DNA from: Pelobates cultripes
Lineage: Eukaryota > Chordata > Amphibia > Anura > Pelobatidae
Reading direction: 5' to 3'
Assembly (NCBI GenBank): GCA_933207985.1
Contig: OW240917.1
Location: forward strand, 104,814,756-104,878,755
Length of the DNA stretch: 64,000 nt
Numbering within the stretch: the first letter of the stretch is position 1; the number at the start of each line of letters is the position of its first letter. Shown here one piece after another: positions 1 through 10,537 of this stretch. The notes under the pieces were generated by a model. It was not told the DNA's origin, did no database searches, and was given only the letters and a program-made list of their open reading frames with translations. The translations under genes and the position numbers were made by a program.

Positions 1-77
1 AATGTTGCCATGTTTTTATTGAACACACCATGTAAACATTCACGGTGCAGGTGGAAAAAGTATGTGAACCCTTGGAT

Positions 78-914
78 TTAATAACTGGTTGAACCTCCTT
101 TGGCAGCAATAACTTCAACCAAACGTTTCCTGTATTTGCAGATCAGACGTGCACAACGGTCAGGAGTAATTCTTGACCATTCCTCTTTACAGAACGGTTT
201 CAGTTCAGCAATATTCTTGGGATGTCTGGTGTGAATCGCTTTCTTGAGGTCATGCCACAGCATCTCAATCGGGTTGAGGTCAGGACTCTGACTGGGCCAC
301 TTCAGAAGGCATATTTTCTTCTGTTTAAGCCATTCTGTTGTTGATTTACTTCTATGTTTTGGATCATTGTCCTGTTGCAACACCCATCTTCTGTTGATCT
401 TCAGCTGGTAGACAAATGGCCTTAAGTTCTCCTGCAAAATGTCTTGATAAACTTGGGAATTCATTTTTCCTTCGATGATAGCAATCCGTCCAGGCCCTGA
501 CGCAGCAAAGCAGCCCCAAACCATGATGCCCCCATCACCATACTTCACAGTTGGGATGAGGTTTTGATGTTGGTGTGCTGTGCCTTTTTTTCACCACACA
601 TAGTGTTGTGTGTTTCTTCCAAACAACTCAACTTTGGTTTCATCTGTCCACAGAATATTTTGCCAGTCCTGCTGTGGAACATCCAGGTGCTCTTGTGCAA
701 ACTGTTAATGTGCAGCAATGTTTTGTTTGGACAGCAGTGGCTTCCTCTGTGGTATCCTCCCATGAAATCCATTCTTGTTTAGTGTTTTACGTATTGTAGA
801 TTCGCTAACAGGGATGTTAGCATTTGCAAGTGACTTTTGTAAGTCTTTAGCTGACACTCTAGGATTCTTCTTCACCTCATTGAGCAGTCTGCTCTGTGCT
901 CTTTCAGTCATCAT
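78..914 (-). pseudogene. Tc1-like transposase, decayed
   Basis: Transposase that would bind the terminal repeats and catalyse excision and TA insertion. The N-terminal helix-turn-helix half (about 705-914) reads TERAQSRLLNEV and later STIRKTLNKNGFHGR. The catalytic core carries the first Asp in WTDETKVELFG (around 640), the second in [16 protein letters not shown] (around 370) and the acidic third position region in [18 protein letters not shown] (around 270). An in-frame TGA follows HYVW near 591, and the frame shifts between the N-terminal and core parts. The usual family length is about 340 residues, so most of the gene is represented but it cannot make protein. Confidence 0.9.
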
Positions 915-1213
915 TTATAGACAATTTGTCTTACCGTGGACTGATGAACAGCAAGTCTTTTGGAGATACTTTTATAACCCTTTCCAGCTTTATGTAAGTC
1001 AACAATTCTTAATCATAGGTCTTCTGAGAGCTCTTTTGTGCGAGGTATCATTCACATCAGGCAAAGCTTCTTGTGAAAAGCAAACCCAGAACTGGTGTGT
1101 GTTTTTTATAGGGCAGGGCAGCTGTAGCCAACACCTCCAATCTCATCTCATTGATTGGACTCCAGTTGGCTGACATCTCACTCCAATTAGCTCTTGGAGA
1201 TGTCATTAGTCTA

Positions 1214-1405
1214 GGGGTTCACATACTTTTTCCACCTGCACTGTGAATGTTTACATGGTGTGTTCATTCTTTGTGTGTTATTAGTTTAAGCAGACTGTGA
1301 TTGTCTATTGTTGTGACTTAGATGTTGATCAGATAACATTTTATGACCAATTTGTGCAGAAATCCATATCATTCCAAAGGGTTCACATACTTTTTCTTGC
1401 AACTG
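1214..1405. repeat. Right terminal inverted repeat with two direct-repeat transposase sites
   Basis: The block GGTTCACATACTTTTT occurs at 1216-1231 and again at 1379-1395, the second copy next to the element end. Paired copies inside each terminal repeat are the usual binding sites for transposases of IR/DR Tc1 elements. The matching inner copy of the left end is at about 52-72. Confidence 0.85.
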
Positions 1406-1413
1406 TATATCTA

Positions 1414-1482
<69 letters not shown>

Positions 1483-1485
1483 GTT
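1406..1485. repeat. TCTA/TA microsatellite
   Basis: A run of TCTA tetranucleotides passing into TA repeats, directly against the TA target site at the right end of the Tc1-like element. Simple-sequence DNA, likely length-variable. Confidence 0.9.
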
Positions 1486-1944
1486 GTGTTTATATACATC
1501 TAGTTTAAGTTGTAAAATAAAAGTTGTTCACATTGAAATTGTATGTAATCAAGGCTAATTATGTTCTCTGTCAAGAATCTAGGCACATTTTTTGACATAA
1601 AAAAGATTATACATACAATCAATGGCGGAGTATAATTGTGAGATGTATCTTTAACAAAGAAATGTACACTAGTATTATACTGTAAGAAATGTAGTAGATA
1701 TAAAGACAGTGCCAATAGAACATTCATACTTTCCAGAGCTTCAATTAGCTCTAATATTGCATGCGAGGACGGAACAATCCCCGTCCAAGGATATGATGTC
1801 AGATATCTTGAGCAGCAGTCAGTAATATATGTGGAGGGAAGCACAGATAGGAAAACGAATGGTGTAGTCCAATTATGAAATGAGCATATTATACAGGTAA
1901 GTATTCTACTTACAATTTCCAGAGCGTGAACCTGCTCTGGTATG
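1486..1944. other. Unassigned stretch
   Basis: No recognisable gene or repeat boundary. The open frame on the minus strand covering 1500-2036 is chance: its N-terminal part is the T2-type fragment next door, and the rest has no family resemblance. Confidence 0.5.
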
Positions 1945-2060
1945 GAGCACTTGGTCTCATAGGAAAGCATTTTCCAATGCTTTCCTATGGACGCTTGCGT
2001 GTTCTCACTGTGATTTTCACAGTGAGAAGCACGCAAGCGCCTCTAGCGGCTGTGGAATGA
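1945..2060 (-). repeat. T2-type MITE fragment with long hairpin
   Basis: This stretch is the reverse complement of 47978-48080, which lies inside a TTAA-flanked T2-like element. It holds a near-perfect hairpin: GCTTGCGTG then TCTCACTGTGA, a short loop, then TCACAGTGAGA and CACGCAAGC. No TTAA terminus is visible here, so it is a fragment. Confidence 0.65.
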
Positions 2061-2345
2061 ACCCCACCTATGGATTTGATGGGATATCCAGGGAGTCATG
2101 TGAGAAAAAAAAGAAATCCAAATGCCTGGATACTTACTTAAAGTACTTTATTAAAACATTAAAAGTGATTAAAAAAAATAGGTACTAACAAAATAAACTA
2201 TAAATGTATACCAGTCCACAGTGGACTTGAAAATCCAGAAACCTCACTTGACGCGTTTCGCCGTAGCTTTCTCAAAAGTGATTTGTGACTAAGTGGCTAC
2301 TAAAAAGACTGGACATACCCCATATTGAATACCCTGGGTTGTCTA
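2061..2345 (-). mobile_element. Penelope-like fragment (probable)
   Basis: On the minus strand this holds a hammerhead-like core (2244-2281) followed by sequence ending in an AATAAAG-type tail near 2140. Penelope-like elements are known to carry hammerhead ribozymes in their terminal repeats. No reverse transcriptase or GIY-YIG endonuclease coding is present, so the class rests on the ribozyme-like core and on similarity of layout to 15751-16224 and 63080-63850. Confidence 0.5.
2244..2281 (-). ncRNA. Hammerhead-ribozyme-like motif, degraded core
   Basis: Minus-strand reading: stem I arm TCACTT, core TTGAGAA (consensus CUGANGA with two changes), short stem II GC/GC with loop UACG, GAAA box, minimal stem III, cleavage triplet GTC, and stem I arm AAGTGA. 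The six stem I base pairs are perfect. Core changes at two conserved positions make present activity doubtful. Confidence 0.5.
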
Positions 2346-3411
2346 CTTTAAGAAAATATGTACATGTGAGGCGTGATTTAGAGCTTTATGACAGATAACT
2401 GTGTTACAATGTCACTATTGATACATTTTAAAAATATATATTTTGAAACAGCAATGTCCTACTTGTACTTATAGCCCTATAACTTTCCCCCAAAAAAGTT
2501 AGGAACATGTTAACATTTGGTATTTCTAAACTCAGGATAAGATTTAGAACCTATTTAGCATGGGTGTTTTTTGGCGGTTGTAGATGCGTAACAGATTTTG
2601 GGGGTCAAAGTTAGAAAAAGTGTGTTTTTTTGACATTTTATGGTGAAAATAATGGTATATTTAGAAAGATCATTTAATGGTGAGAAAAATGATATATAAT
2701 ATGTGTGGGTACAGTAAATGAGTTAGAAGAAAATTATAACACAAACACTGCAGAAATGTAAAAACAGCCCTGGTCCCAAAAGGTAAGAAAATTGAAAAGG
2801 GGTTTAATTAATAATTATATACTTGATTACTTGAATTAATCAAAAGGAGCATATGTGCAAGCCCCTAATGAGATATATTGCATGTACATTTATGTGTAAA
2901 CATGATATTTATACCACTCCAAACACATTATTGGGTATGCACATGTCTATATATACACACAATGTATGTGGGTGTTTAGTATATAGTAATACAAAACATA
3001 CATCACAGAATATTAATTATTTGTATAGTGTTGAGTCTCGTAAAATGGCTGCAAAAGGCCATTGCCATTTCATTATTTCAAACATTATAGGAAAGTGCTG
3101 TATTACTACAAGTTAATAAAATAAATAATGCTGATTTTTTTTTTACATGGCAGAAGATCTTTACATTTCTCACACATGGTGCAAGCCTTGTTCACTGTTG
3201 GGTCTATTGCTTCAAACTATATGCACAAAAACAATAAATCTTAAACCAATGCTAACTTTAATTTCAGATAATACTACATTGTGTGTTTTGAAATAAATAC
3301 AAGATATTTTAAAAATTTATTTTTAAACGAAGTTTGAGGTATACTTACCAAAAAAATGTTTTGGTGTTTGGTGAACAAAACTTCACAGGCAGGCCAAAAT
3401 ATCTTGAAAAT
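2346..3411. other. Unassigned AT-rich stretch
   Basis: No coding signal recognised. The part at about 2480-2800 (starting near CTTTCCCCCAAAAAAGTTAG) has the texture of an old interspersed repeat, but I could not place it in a family. Confidence 0.4.
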
Positions 3412-3429
3412 TACACAGATTAGTCACAA

Positions 3430-3965
3430 CATTAAAATCGGCTGCCTAATATTGTGTAGGTCCCCTTCGTGCTTCCAGAAAAGCTCTGCTATATCAAGGC
3501 ATGGACTACACAAGACCTCTGTGGTATTTGGCACCAAGGCATTAGCAGCAGATCCTTTAAGTTCTGCAAGCTGCAAGGTGGAGACTACACGGATTGGATT
3601 TGTTATTCCAGTTCATCCCACAGATGCTCAATTGGATTGGAATTTATGGAATTTGGAGGCCAAGACAACAATTTGAACTCTTTGTCATGTTCCTCAAACT
3701 ATTCCAGAAAACAATGTCTGCAGTTTTGCATGGTGCATTATCCTGCTGAAAGAGGCCACTACCACCAAGGAACACCAATTTCATGAAGTGGTTTACATGG
3801 TCTGCAGCAATCTCTAGGTAGGCAGGATGTGTCTAAGTAATGTCCACATGAATGCCAGGACCCAAGGTTGTCCAGCATTGCCCATAGCATTACCCTGCTT
3901 CCACCGGGCTGCCTTCTCCTCACAGTGCATCCTGCTGCCATCTCTTACTTAGGTAAATGGTGCAC
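3430..3965 (-). pseudogene. Tc1-like transposase, catalytic half, decayed
   Basis: Translated in several minus-strand frames this gives LGPGIHVDIT, AYLEIAADHVNHFM, SGLFQQDNAPCKTADIV (second catalytic Asp in QQDNAP) and then SNPIEHLWDELE, the block holding the third acidic residue. Stops and frameshifts are frequent. This is the C-terminal half of the transposase; the N-terminal half lies at 4320-4625 beyond an insertion. Confidence 0.8.
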
Positions 3966-3991
3966 ATGCTCCTGACCATCCACCCAATCAA

Positions 3992-4307
3992 AAGTATTAT
4001 TATTAAGTCAGGCAACCTTCCATTGTTACACACAGGAATAAAACTAGTGAAGAGAGCAAAATACCATAAAACACACACTAAAAGGCACTTAAAAAACTTA
4101 AAACATCAATCACATACAACATGTGTATATAGTGGGAGATTAATAGATATACCCTGTTGGAGGAGCATATATTTATTTTATCAAGCCTGGCAGACTGTCA
4201 CACACAGACAGACAGTCACACACACACACATAGGCAGACAGTCACACACAGATAGGCAGTCTGTGAAGATTTTTTGCACAGGGCACCTAATGGCCTAAGG
4301 CCGGCCC
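3992..4307 (-). mobile_element. hAT-like fragment with CA-rich tandem repeat
   Basis: It ends at 4307 in GGCCGGCCCTG, the reverse complement of a CAGGGCCGGCC terminus of the type borne by hAT elements elsewhere in this window. It contains a CACACAGACAGACAGT-type tandem repeat (about 4195-4265). No matching left terminus or 8-bp duplication was found, so it is truncated. It sits inside the Tc1-like element. Confidence 0.5.
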
Positions 4308-4319
4308 TGGTTCTGACAC

Positions 4320-4625
4320 CTTTCAATCATAATCAGCCTTACGTGCTTCAGCAATTTGAGCTACAGTATCTCTTCTGTTTGATTTAAACAGATGGGGTGG
4401 CATTCACGTCTCATGTTCATTACTGAGCCTTGGACACACATGACTCCTATGCTAGTTCACTGGTTGTCCTTCCTTGCACCACTTTTGGTAGGCACTAACC
4501 ACTGCATATTTTCAGAAGACGTTTTACAGATACTCTGACCCAGTCATTTAGCAATCAATATTTGTCAGAGTCACTTTTCCGTTGCCCATTTTTTTCCAAC
4601 ACATGAATTTCAAAAACTGACTGCT
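4320..4625 (-). pseudogene. Tc1-like transposase, DNA-binding half, decayed
   Basis: The minus strand retains the helix-turn-helix region of the same transposase as 3430-3965, for example LPKVVQGRTTSELA, corresponding to the linker between the two helix-turn-helix domains. Stops occur throughout. It ends near 4600 at the likely start region. Confidence 0.65.
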
Positions 4626-4961
4626 CACTTGCTGCCTAATATGTCCCACCCATTAATAGGTGCCATTGTAACAGTATTATTATTAGTAGTAGTATAGTAT
4701 TTATATAGCACCAGCTTATTCCGCAGCCCTTTACAATAAAAGGGTAATTTACCAAACGAGACAATAACAAAATTTAACAGGAACAATAGGTAATTGATGA
4801 TCCTGCTCAAACTAGCTTACAGTTTAGAGAAGGTGGGGTATAAAAACACAATAGGAAGAGTATTGAGAGAGACAGCAAATAGACATCGTGGGAAAGTAGC
4901 AGAACTGAAAGTGAGTGTGGCCCTATAGGAGAGAGCGAGAGGAAGGTTTGAGAGATAGAAG

Positions 4962-5679
4962 TTACTCTTGGAGGACATGAGTATTCCTGAAAAGATGGGT
5001 TTTGAGGAACTTCTTAAAGGATTGAAGACTAGGGGAGAGTCTTATAGGGGTAGGGAGGCTGTTCCAAAGGAAAGGAGCCACCCGTGAAAAGTCTTGCAGG
5101 CATGAATTTGCAGTAAGGGTGCAAGCAGCAGACAGGAGAAAGTCACCTGTAGAGTGGAGAGACCGAGAGGAGGCATACCTAAGAATCAGTGAAGAAATGT
5201 AAGAGGAGCTAGAGTTGGTTAGAGCTTTATAGGTAAGGGTTAGTATTTTAAATTGACACTTGTAGGATACAGGAAGCCAGTGTAAGGATTGAGTGAGGTG
5301 TGAGAGGAGCAACAGGAGAGAAAGATCAGTCTGGCAGCAGCATTCACCACAGATTGTAGGGTGGCAGTATGGCTTCCGGGAGAGACCAATTAGGAGAGAA
5401 TTACAGTAATTGATTCAAGAGATCACTAGAGGATGAACACGGGGCGTATGCAGGCAATGTATTTAAGTTGGAATCCACAGGTTTTAGCAACAGACTGGAC
5501 ATGAGGTGCAAAGGTGAGGCCAGGATCAAAAGTGACACTAAGACAGTGAGCTTAAAAGAATGTGTGAGGCACGTACCGTCAACCTTCAGGGAGAGTGAAG
5601 GAGGAGTATCAGTGTTATGAGGAGGAAAAATAAGAAACTCAGTTTTAGAGAGATTGAGTTTTAGAAAGCGGGAGGACAT
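4962..5679 (-). pseudogene. L2 LINE ORF2, C-terminal part
   Basis: The 5401-5679 piece holds FLKLNLSKTEFLIF, the conserved block after the catalytic YADD in L2/CR1 reverse transcriptases. The 4962-5312 piece holds LTQSLHWLPVSYKCQFKI and ALTNSSSSYISSLI, a hallmark C-terminal L2 segment. The two pieces are in different frames. Confidence 0.8.
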
Positions 5680-5757
5680 CCAATCAGAGATAGAAAAAAG
5701 GTAATTGGTGACACACTGTAGGACAGCAGGGGAGAGGTCAGGGGAGGAGAGTTATAG

Positions 5758-6186
5758 CTAGGTGTTGACAGCGTACAAGTGGTAGTGGAATTCAAATGAA
5801 TTCATGAGTTTGCCAAGAGAGGCAGTATAGAGAGAGAACAAAAGGGGATCAAGAACTGAATCTTGAGTGACTGAGACAGGACGAGGAGAGGAGGTGCTGT
5901 TGGAAAAAGAGACACTAATGGAGCATTGGGAGGGATTGGAGGAGAACCATGAGAGGGTTGCGTCACAGAGACCAAGAGATTGAAGGGTTAGGAGAAGGAG
6001 ACCATGATCAACAGTGTCAAAGGCAGCAGAGAGGTCAACAAGAATTAGTATAGCGTAATGGCATTTGGATTTGGCTGTGACTAGGTAATTTGTAACTTTA
6101 ATAAGAACAGTCTCAGTAGAGTGGAGGGGGCGAAATCCAGATTGAAGAGGATCAAGGAGGGAGTTGGAATTAAGGAAGTAAGTCAT
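5758..6186 (-). pseudogene. L2 LINE ORF2, reverse transcriptase core
   Basis: Motif A region [17 protein letters not shown] carries the first catalytic Asp. The [11 protein letters not shown] motif is changed to [15 protein letters not shown], and the YADDT catalytic motif is changed to YAVNT, losing both Asp residues. The enzyme would be inactive. Upstream [18 protein letters not shown] is the usual finger segment of the clade. Confidence 0.85.
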
Positions 6187-6307
6187 ACGAGTAAAGACAA
6201 GTTCTAGAAGCTTTGAGGTAAAAGGAAGGAGGGATATGGGACAATAGTTAGAAGTGGAAGATGGGTCTAGGGATGGCTTTTTAAGGATGGGTAGGACAGT
6301 AGCATGC

Positions 6308-7079
6308 TTAAGGGGAGCAAGGATAACACCTGATGAAAGAGAGCAGTTTAGGATGTGTGTTTAGGATGGTACAAGATAAGGGGTTAGAGCTCTGATGAGG
6401 TGGGAAAGAGAGGAGAAGTGCACCCACCTCCTGTTCAGTAGCTGGAGGGAAGTCTTGGAGGGTAGGGATGGTATGGTCCAAGTGAGGTTGAGATAGAGAG
6501 GGGAGAAGGGGGATAATTAATTCCTTAACTTTACTTGTCAGTAAAGTAAGATGCAAAGCTACCAGCTGAAATATTAGTTTGTGGGGTGGCCACAGCAGGG
6601 CGAAGAAGAGAGTTAAAAATATTAAAGAGATACCTAGGATTGCAGGAGTATGAACTAATGAGGAAAGAAAAGTAGGACTGATTAGCAAGGGTGAGGGCTG
6701 CACTGCATGAGTGCAAGACACATTTATAGTGTAGAAAGTCTGACAAGATGCGAGACTTCTTCCAGCAGAATTCAGCTGAACAGGAGTATCTCTGCAAGTA
6801 GTGGCATGACTTAGTGTGCCACGGTTGGATGCACGCCCTTCTTGAGAAGCGTGCTTGGAGTGGGGCTGCAGCATCTAGGATAGCATTATATGAGGAGATA
6901 GCAGGGGTGGATGAGAGTTTGGAATGGAGATCAGTTGAGAGTTGCTGAAGGTCAAGAGAATTCAGATTCCTCCTGAGTTGCTGGTCTGTATCTATTTGCA
7001 AGGGTGAGCGTATAACTCTGCACGTCGGACTCCACATCAGGTAAGATCCTGACAATAGCAGAGATTGGAGACTGAGCAT
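6308..7079 (-). pseudogene. L2 LINE ORF2, endonuclease-to-RT linker
   Basis: Two overlapping frames hold the linker between endonuclease and reverse transcriptase, including YFTDK at its C-terminal end and PATEQEVGALLLSFPPHQSS just before the RT fingers. At least one frameshift separates the parts. Similarity to L2 linkers is recognised mainly from position and the FTDKI-type block. Confidence 0.65.
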
Positions 7080-7421
7080 GCAGTTGAAAAAATAAGATCT
7101 AGGGTATTGCTAGCTACATGTGTGGGAAAATTAGCCCATTGCTATAGCTATAGCCCAAATGAGGAGGTAATTGAAATAAGTTTTGAGGCTACTGATGACA
7201 AGGGAGGGTTAATGGGAATGTTGAAATCCCTAGATTTAGGGATTGGTTATTGCTTGAGAGGATGTAAGAAATCCAGGCAGCAAAATCTAGTAAGAGACGA
7301 GGAGAACCTGGGGGCTGATAAATAACTGCAATGTTTACAGATATGGGTTTGAATATGCAAATTGAGTGAATTTCAAAGGAGGAGAAAGAGAGGGAAGGGG
7401 AGTGGGTAGAGGTTTGAAGGA

Positions 7422-7910
7422 TCAGCGAAGAGAAAGGAGAAACCCTACACCACCACCTTTACTGTCAGACTGTCTTATTTTGTGCGTAAACTGTAGACGA
7501 CCATAGGATAATGAGGCAGGGGTAGCTGTGTCAGAAGGAGAGTGACAAGTTTCAGTTAAAGCAAGTAAGTTTATGGAGCGTGAGATGAGTAAGTAATGAA
7601 TAGAAGTAGATTTAGTTATACTGCACACAGAGCGGGCATTCCAGAAGGCAGAATGGAAGGAGGGCTTAAAGGGAGAGTTACATGGGATGGATATAAGATT
7701 GGAGGGTTGGACAAGGTAAGTAGAGGCAGGACCAAGGTTTGAAGATACATTTCCAGCCGCCAGGAGCAGAAGCATAGAACGTAAGAGAAGGTGTAAGATT
7801 TGAATGTTTGTATTTTGAGGTTTTAGAAGGAGTTGGTTGAGAAAGGGTGGATAGGTACGAGTAAAGTGTATGAGATGAACAGAGAGAGGAGGGAAGTAAA
7901 CCAGGAGCAA
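7422..7910 (-). pseudogene. L2 LINE ORF2, APE-type endonuclease domain
   Basis: FHSAFWNARSVCSITKS is the conserved start of the endonuclease fold (N in WNARS), LLALTETCHSPSD carries the catalytic Glu motif with TETW changed to TETC, and GGGVGFLL is the next conserved block. The domain would nick target DNA for target-primed reverse transcription. A frameshift separates it from the linker. Confidence 0.8.
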
Positions 7911-7983
7911 TGAAGATGGTATATATAATCAATAGTAATCACTTCACCTGTCAGTGTTTGTTATGTTGTTGCTGATTAGTGTA

Positions 7984-8572
7984 ATTAACAAGTGTTCAGC
8001 ATCAGAGAATTTTTTTTTATTACCCAGTTGTAAATTCAGAATAACTTAATGTGTCAATAATTAGTAATGGGAATAGGACAAAACATAATTGTTAAGATTT
8101 AGCTTTGCTAAAGACATGATTAATGCCATGTACTTACAGTGAACTGTCACTTCTATTATGTTTACTTATTCTTATATTTAACAAATATGTAACTGTATAG
8201 TATAAAAATAAAATTACACGTGGAAATACACACTAGACAACACATTGTGTTTCTTGCATTTGGGTCAATAGGCATGTTCAAATGAATACCCTTTCTCCAA
8301 AGCACCATGAGGATATAAAACCAAGCAAAAAACAACTAGTGCAGTGGCCAAACATTAAATTTTGACTTCAGTTACTGTGAAAGATGGACCAGCAGACAGG
8401 AATTACATGCTTTTACCCTTGCAGTGCCTGTGTGGGAGTGGTAGTTTATCTGTGTTATTGGTCCTATTGTGAGATTGATTAGGTTTAGGTTACTGTTGTA
8501 CCTATCTAGCTACATCCTTGAGTGAGAGATAATCTGGGCCATTGATCCTAGTGTGAGACTGGTCAGGTTACT
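7984..8572. other. Unassigned stretch
   Basis: No coding signal. At about 8455-8580 a short imperfect duplication is visible (TTGGTCCTATTGTGAGATTG versus TTGATCCTAGTGTGAGACTG). Otherwise AT-rich and featureless. Confidence 0.4.
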
Positions 8573-8777
8573 GTTACATAGTTACATAGCTGAAAAGAGA
8601 CTTGCGTCCATCAGGTTCAGCCTTCCTCGCATGTGTTTTTGCTGTTGATCCAAAAGAAGGCAAAAAAAACACGTATTCAGGCAAAGCATTCCATACCCTT
8701 ATTGCTCTTACTGTAAAAAAAAACCCTTTTCTTTGCCTTAGATGAAATCTCCTTTCTTCCAGCCTAAATGCGTGACC

Positions 8778-9305
8778 TCATGACCTATGCATAGCCCTGT
8801 TTATGAACAGATTTCCAGATAATGGTTTGTACTGGCCCCGAATATATTTGTATAATGTTATCATATCCCCTCTCAGGTGCCGTTTTTCCAAACTAAAGAG
8901 ATTTAAATTTTCTAACCTTTTTTCATAACTAAAATGCTCCATTCCTTTTATAAATTTTGTAGCTCGTCTCTGCACTTTTTCTAGTGCCATGATATCTTTC
9001 TTTAGAACAGGTGACCAAAATTACACAGCATATTCAAGTTGTGGTCTTACCAGCGATTTATAAAGAGGAAAAATTATATTTTCATCTTGAGAATTTATGC
9101 TCCTATTTATACATGACAAAACCTTACTGGCCTTAGCAACGGCAGATTGACATTGTATATTGCTGCCTAATTTGTTGTCTATAACAATTCCCAAATCCTT
9201 CTCGTGTGTGGTTATCCCTAGTTCACTACCATTTAAGGTGTAAATTGCTTGTGCATTCTTAACCCCGAAGTGCATAACTTTGCATTTCTCTATGTTAAAT
9301 TTCAT
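8778..9305 (-). pseudogene. CR1-type LINE ORF2, C-terminal part
   Basis: MKFNIEKCKVMHFG is the conserved segment after the RT catalytic centre. HEKDLGIVIDNKL, LVRPQLEYAV and ALEKVQRRATKFI follow in the usual CR1 order, ending in LENLNLFSLEKRHLRGDM. A stop or frameshift near 9000 separates two frames. Confidence 0.85.
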
Positions 9306-9308
9306 CTG

Positions 9309-9731
9309 CTATCTTAGTGCCCAGTCCCCCAATCTATCCAAATCCCTCTGCAGCAAGGCAATGTCCTGCTCACATTTTATTACTTTGCAAAGTTTTGTAT
9401 CATCTGCAAGATCATTTATAAATATGTTAAATAGAAGCGGTCCCAAAACAGAACCCTGAGGGACACTGCTTACCACTTTTGTCCAGCTTGAAAATTTACC
9501 ATTAATGACAACTCGTTGTACTCTATCCTTAAGCCAATGTTCTACCCAAGAACAAGAATATTCATCTAGACCAATTTCTTTTAGTTTGAAGACTAACCTA
9601 TTGTGATGAACCGTATCAAATGCCTTGGCAAAATCAAAGTAGATCACATCCACTGCAACACCCTGATCTATACTTCTACTTACTTCTTCGTAGAATAAAA
9701 TTAGGTTAGTTTGACATGACCTATGTTTCAT
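9309..9731 (-). pseudogene. CR1-type LINE reverse transcriptase core, internal deletion
   Basis: Catalytic motif A is in [18 protein letters not shown], motif B in [17 protein letters not shown], and the catalytic block follows as ADDTKLCKV. Between FINDL and ADDTK the usual dozen or so residues, including the Tyr/Phe of the (F/Y)ADD box, are missing, so an internal deletion has joined the two motifs. Confidence 0.85.
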
Positions 9732-10270
9732 AAAACACAGTTCTTCCCAAATAATTCCTGAATATTATCCCTTAATAGCCGTTCAAATAATTTCCCAGTC
9801 ACAGAAGTTAAGCTCACAGGTCTATAATTTCCAGGCAAGGATTTTGAACCCTTTTTAAATATAGGAACAACATCTGCCTTCCTCCAATCCTCCAGTACAA
9901 TACCTGAAACAAAAGAATCTTGAAAAATTAAATACAGAGGTTCACTTATTTCCCCACTTAGCTCCTTAAGTACTCGTGGGTGAATACCGTCAGGCCCTGG
10001 AGCTTTATTTACATTACTTTTCTCTAACAGCTGTAGCACCTTGTCTCGAGTTATCCAATCACAAGTTATCTGCAAGTTTGTTGCAGTTATTATTTGCTTA
10101 TCTCTTGCCATAGGATTCTCATTAATATAGACTGAAGAAAAATAGTTATTTAAAATGTCTGCCTTTTCCTGGTCTTCATTAACTAACAGACCCATCTCTG
10201 TTTTCAGTGTACCTACACTTTCATTTTTTGTTTTTTTAGAATTGCTGTGCCTAGACATTGCCAATAGCAA
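9728..10270 (-). pseudogene. CR1-type LINE reverse transcriptase, N-terminal part
   Basis: Conserved finger motifs are intact: NKAPGPDGIHPRVLKEL, LEDWRKADVVPIFKKG and NYRPVSLTSVTGKLFERLL. It overlaps the core by a few bases in another frame, indicating a frameshift near 9730. Confidence 0.9.
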
Positions 10271-10275
10271 AGTTC

Positions 10276-10537
10276 TACATTCACAGACTTTACTTGGAGA
10301 TAGATATATCCTGTTTAATAATATTTTAATTTATCTTTTTAAGACGTGTGGTTTAGGCTACTCACGTTTTTGGGTTTAATAGGTCTTTATTTGTTAACTG
10401 TTTTTTTTTTGGGGGGGGTGTTCAATTCAGTGTGTTCTGTGCAAGTGTGTAAGCAGTGTGTGCTGGGTGCAGCGTAGTGTTTCTTAAAGTCAAGCAAAAC
10501 AACTTTATCGTGCAAGTACTGGTTGGAGCTGCTGAGA
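10276..10537. other. Junction between CR1 and gypsy elements
   Basis: No feature assigned. It contains a T10/G8 homopolymer junction at about 10402-10419. The gypsy element is truncated somewhere here; its upstream gag and protease are absent. Confidence 0.4.

Larger units (their letters stand above)
1..1405 (-). mobile_element. Tc1-like DNA transposon, left end outside window
   Basis: A cut-and-paste element of the Tc1/mariner superfamily. The transposase relic lies on the minus strand. The inner left terminal repeat (about 20-72) is the reverse complement of 1216-1266, sharing the block TTCACATACTTTTTCCACC. The outer right terminus ends CTTGCAACTG at 1405, followed by TA, the Tc1 target dinucleotide. 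The outer left terminus must lie before base 1. Inner and outer repeat copies on the right side are about 165 bp apart, giving the inverted/direct repeat layout seen in Sleeping Beauty-type elements. It is dead because its transposase has at least one in-frame stop. Confidence 0.9.
4674..7931 (-). mobile_element. L2-clade LINE, nearly full length
   Basis: A non-LTR retrotransposon inserted in the Tc1-like element, reading right to left. The order is endonuclease (7422-7910), linker region (6308-7079), reverse transcriptase (about 5400-6186), C-terminal domain (4962-5312), and 3' UTR with a short ATT-type tail at 4674-4690. About 3.3 kb is close to a complete second open reading frame. The 3' UTR matches the tails at 26035-26190 and 57417-57600, showing the family is active enough in this lineage to leave several copies. 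All frames are broken. Confidence 0.85.
3412..7983 (-). mobile_element. Second Tc1-like transposon, split by nested insertions
   Basis: Left terminus TACACAGATTAGTCACAACA at 3412 is matched on the opposite strand by TACACTAATCAGCAACAACA at the right end (7983 leftward). TA flanks both ends. Transposase pieces on the minus strand lie at 3430-3965 and 4320-4625. Two later insertions interrupt the element: a hAT-like piece (about 3992-4307) and an L2 LINE (4674-7931). After the L2 the Tc1 resumes for only about 50 bp, ending in the terminal repeat. Part of the Tc1 middle appears lost at the hAT-like insertion. Confidence 0.8.
8573..10275 (-). mobile_element. CR1-type LINE, 5' truncated
   Basis: A non-LTR retrotransposon on the minus strand. 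The reverse transcriptase N-terminal part is at 9728-10270, the catalytic core at 9309-9731, and C-terminal parts at 8778-9305. The 3' end is marked by the short repeated unit GTTACATA at 8573-8590, the type of 3' tail found in CR1-like elements. No endonuclease domain is present, so it is 5' truncated by about half. Confidence 0.85.

Noticed and set aside
564..1173. Plus-strand frames across the first Tc1-like element
   Set aside because: They are antisense to the transposase relic and have no independent similarity.
1500..2036. 178-codon minus-strand open frame
   Set aside because: Its first part is the T2-type hairpin fragment and the remainder has no family match or coding bias.
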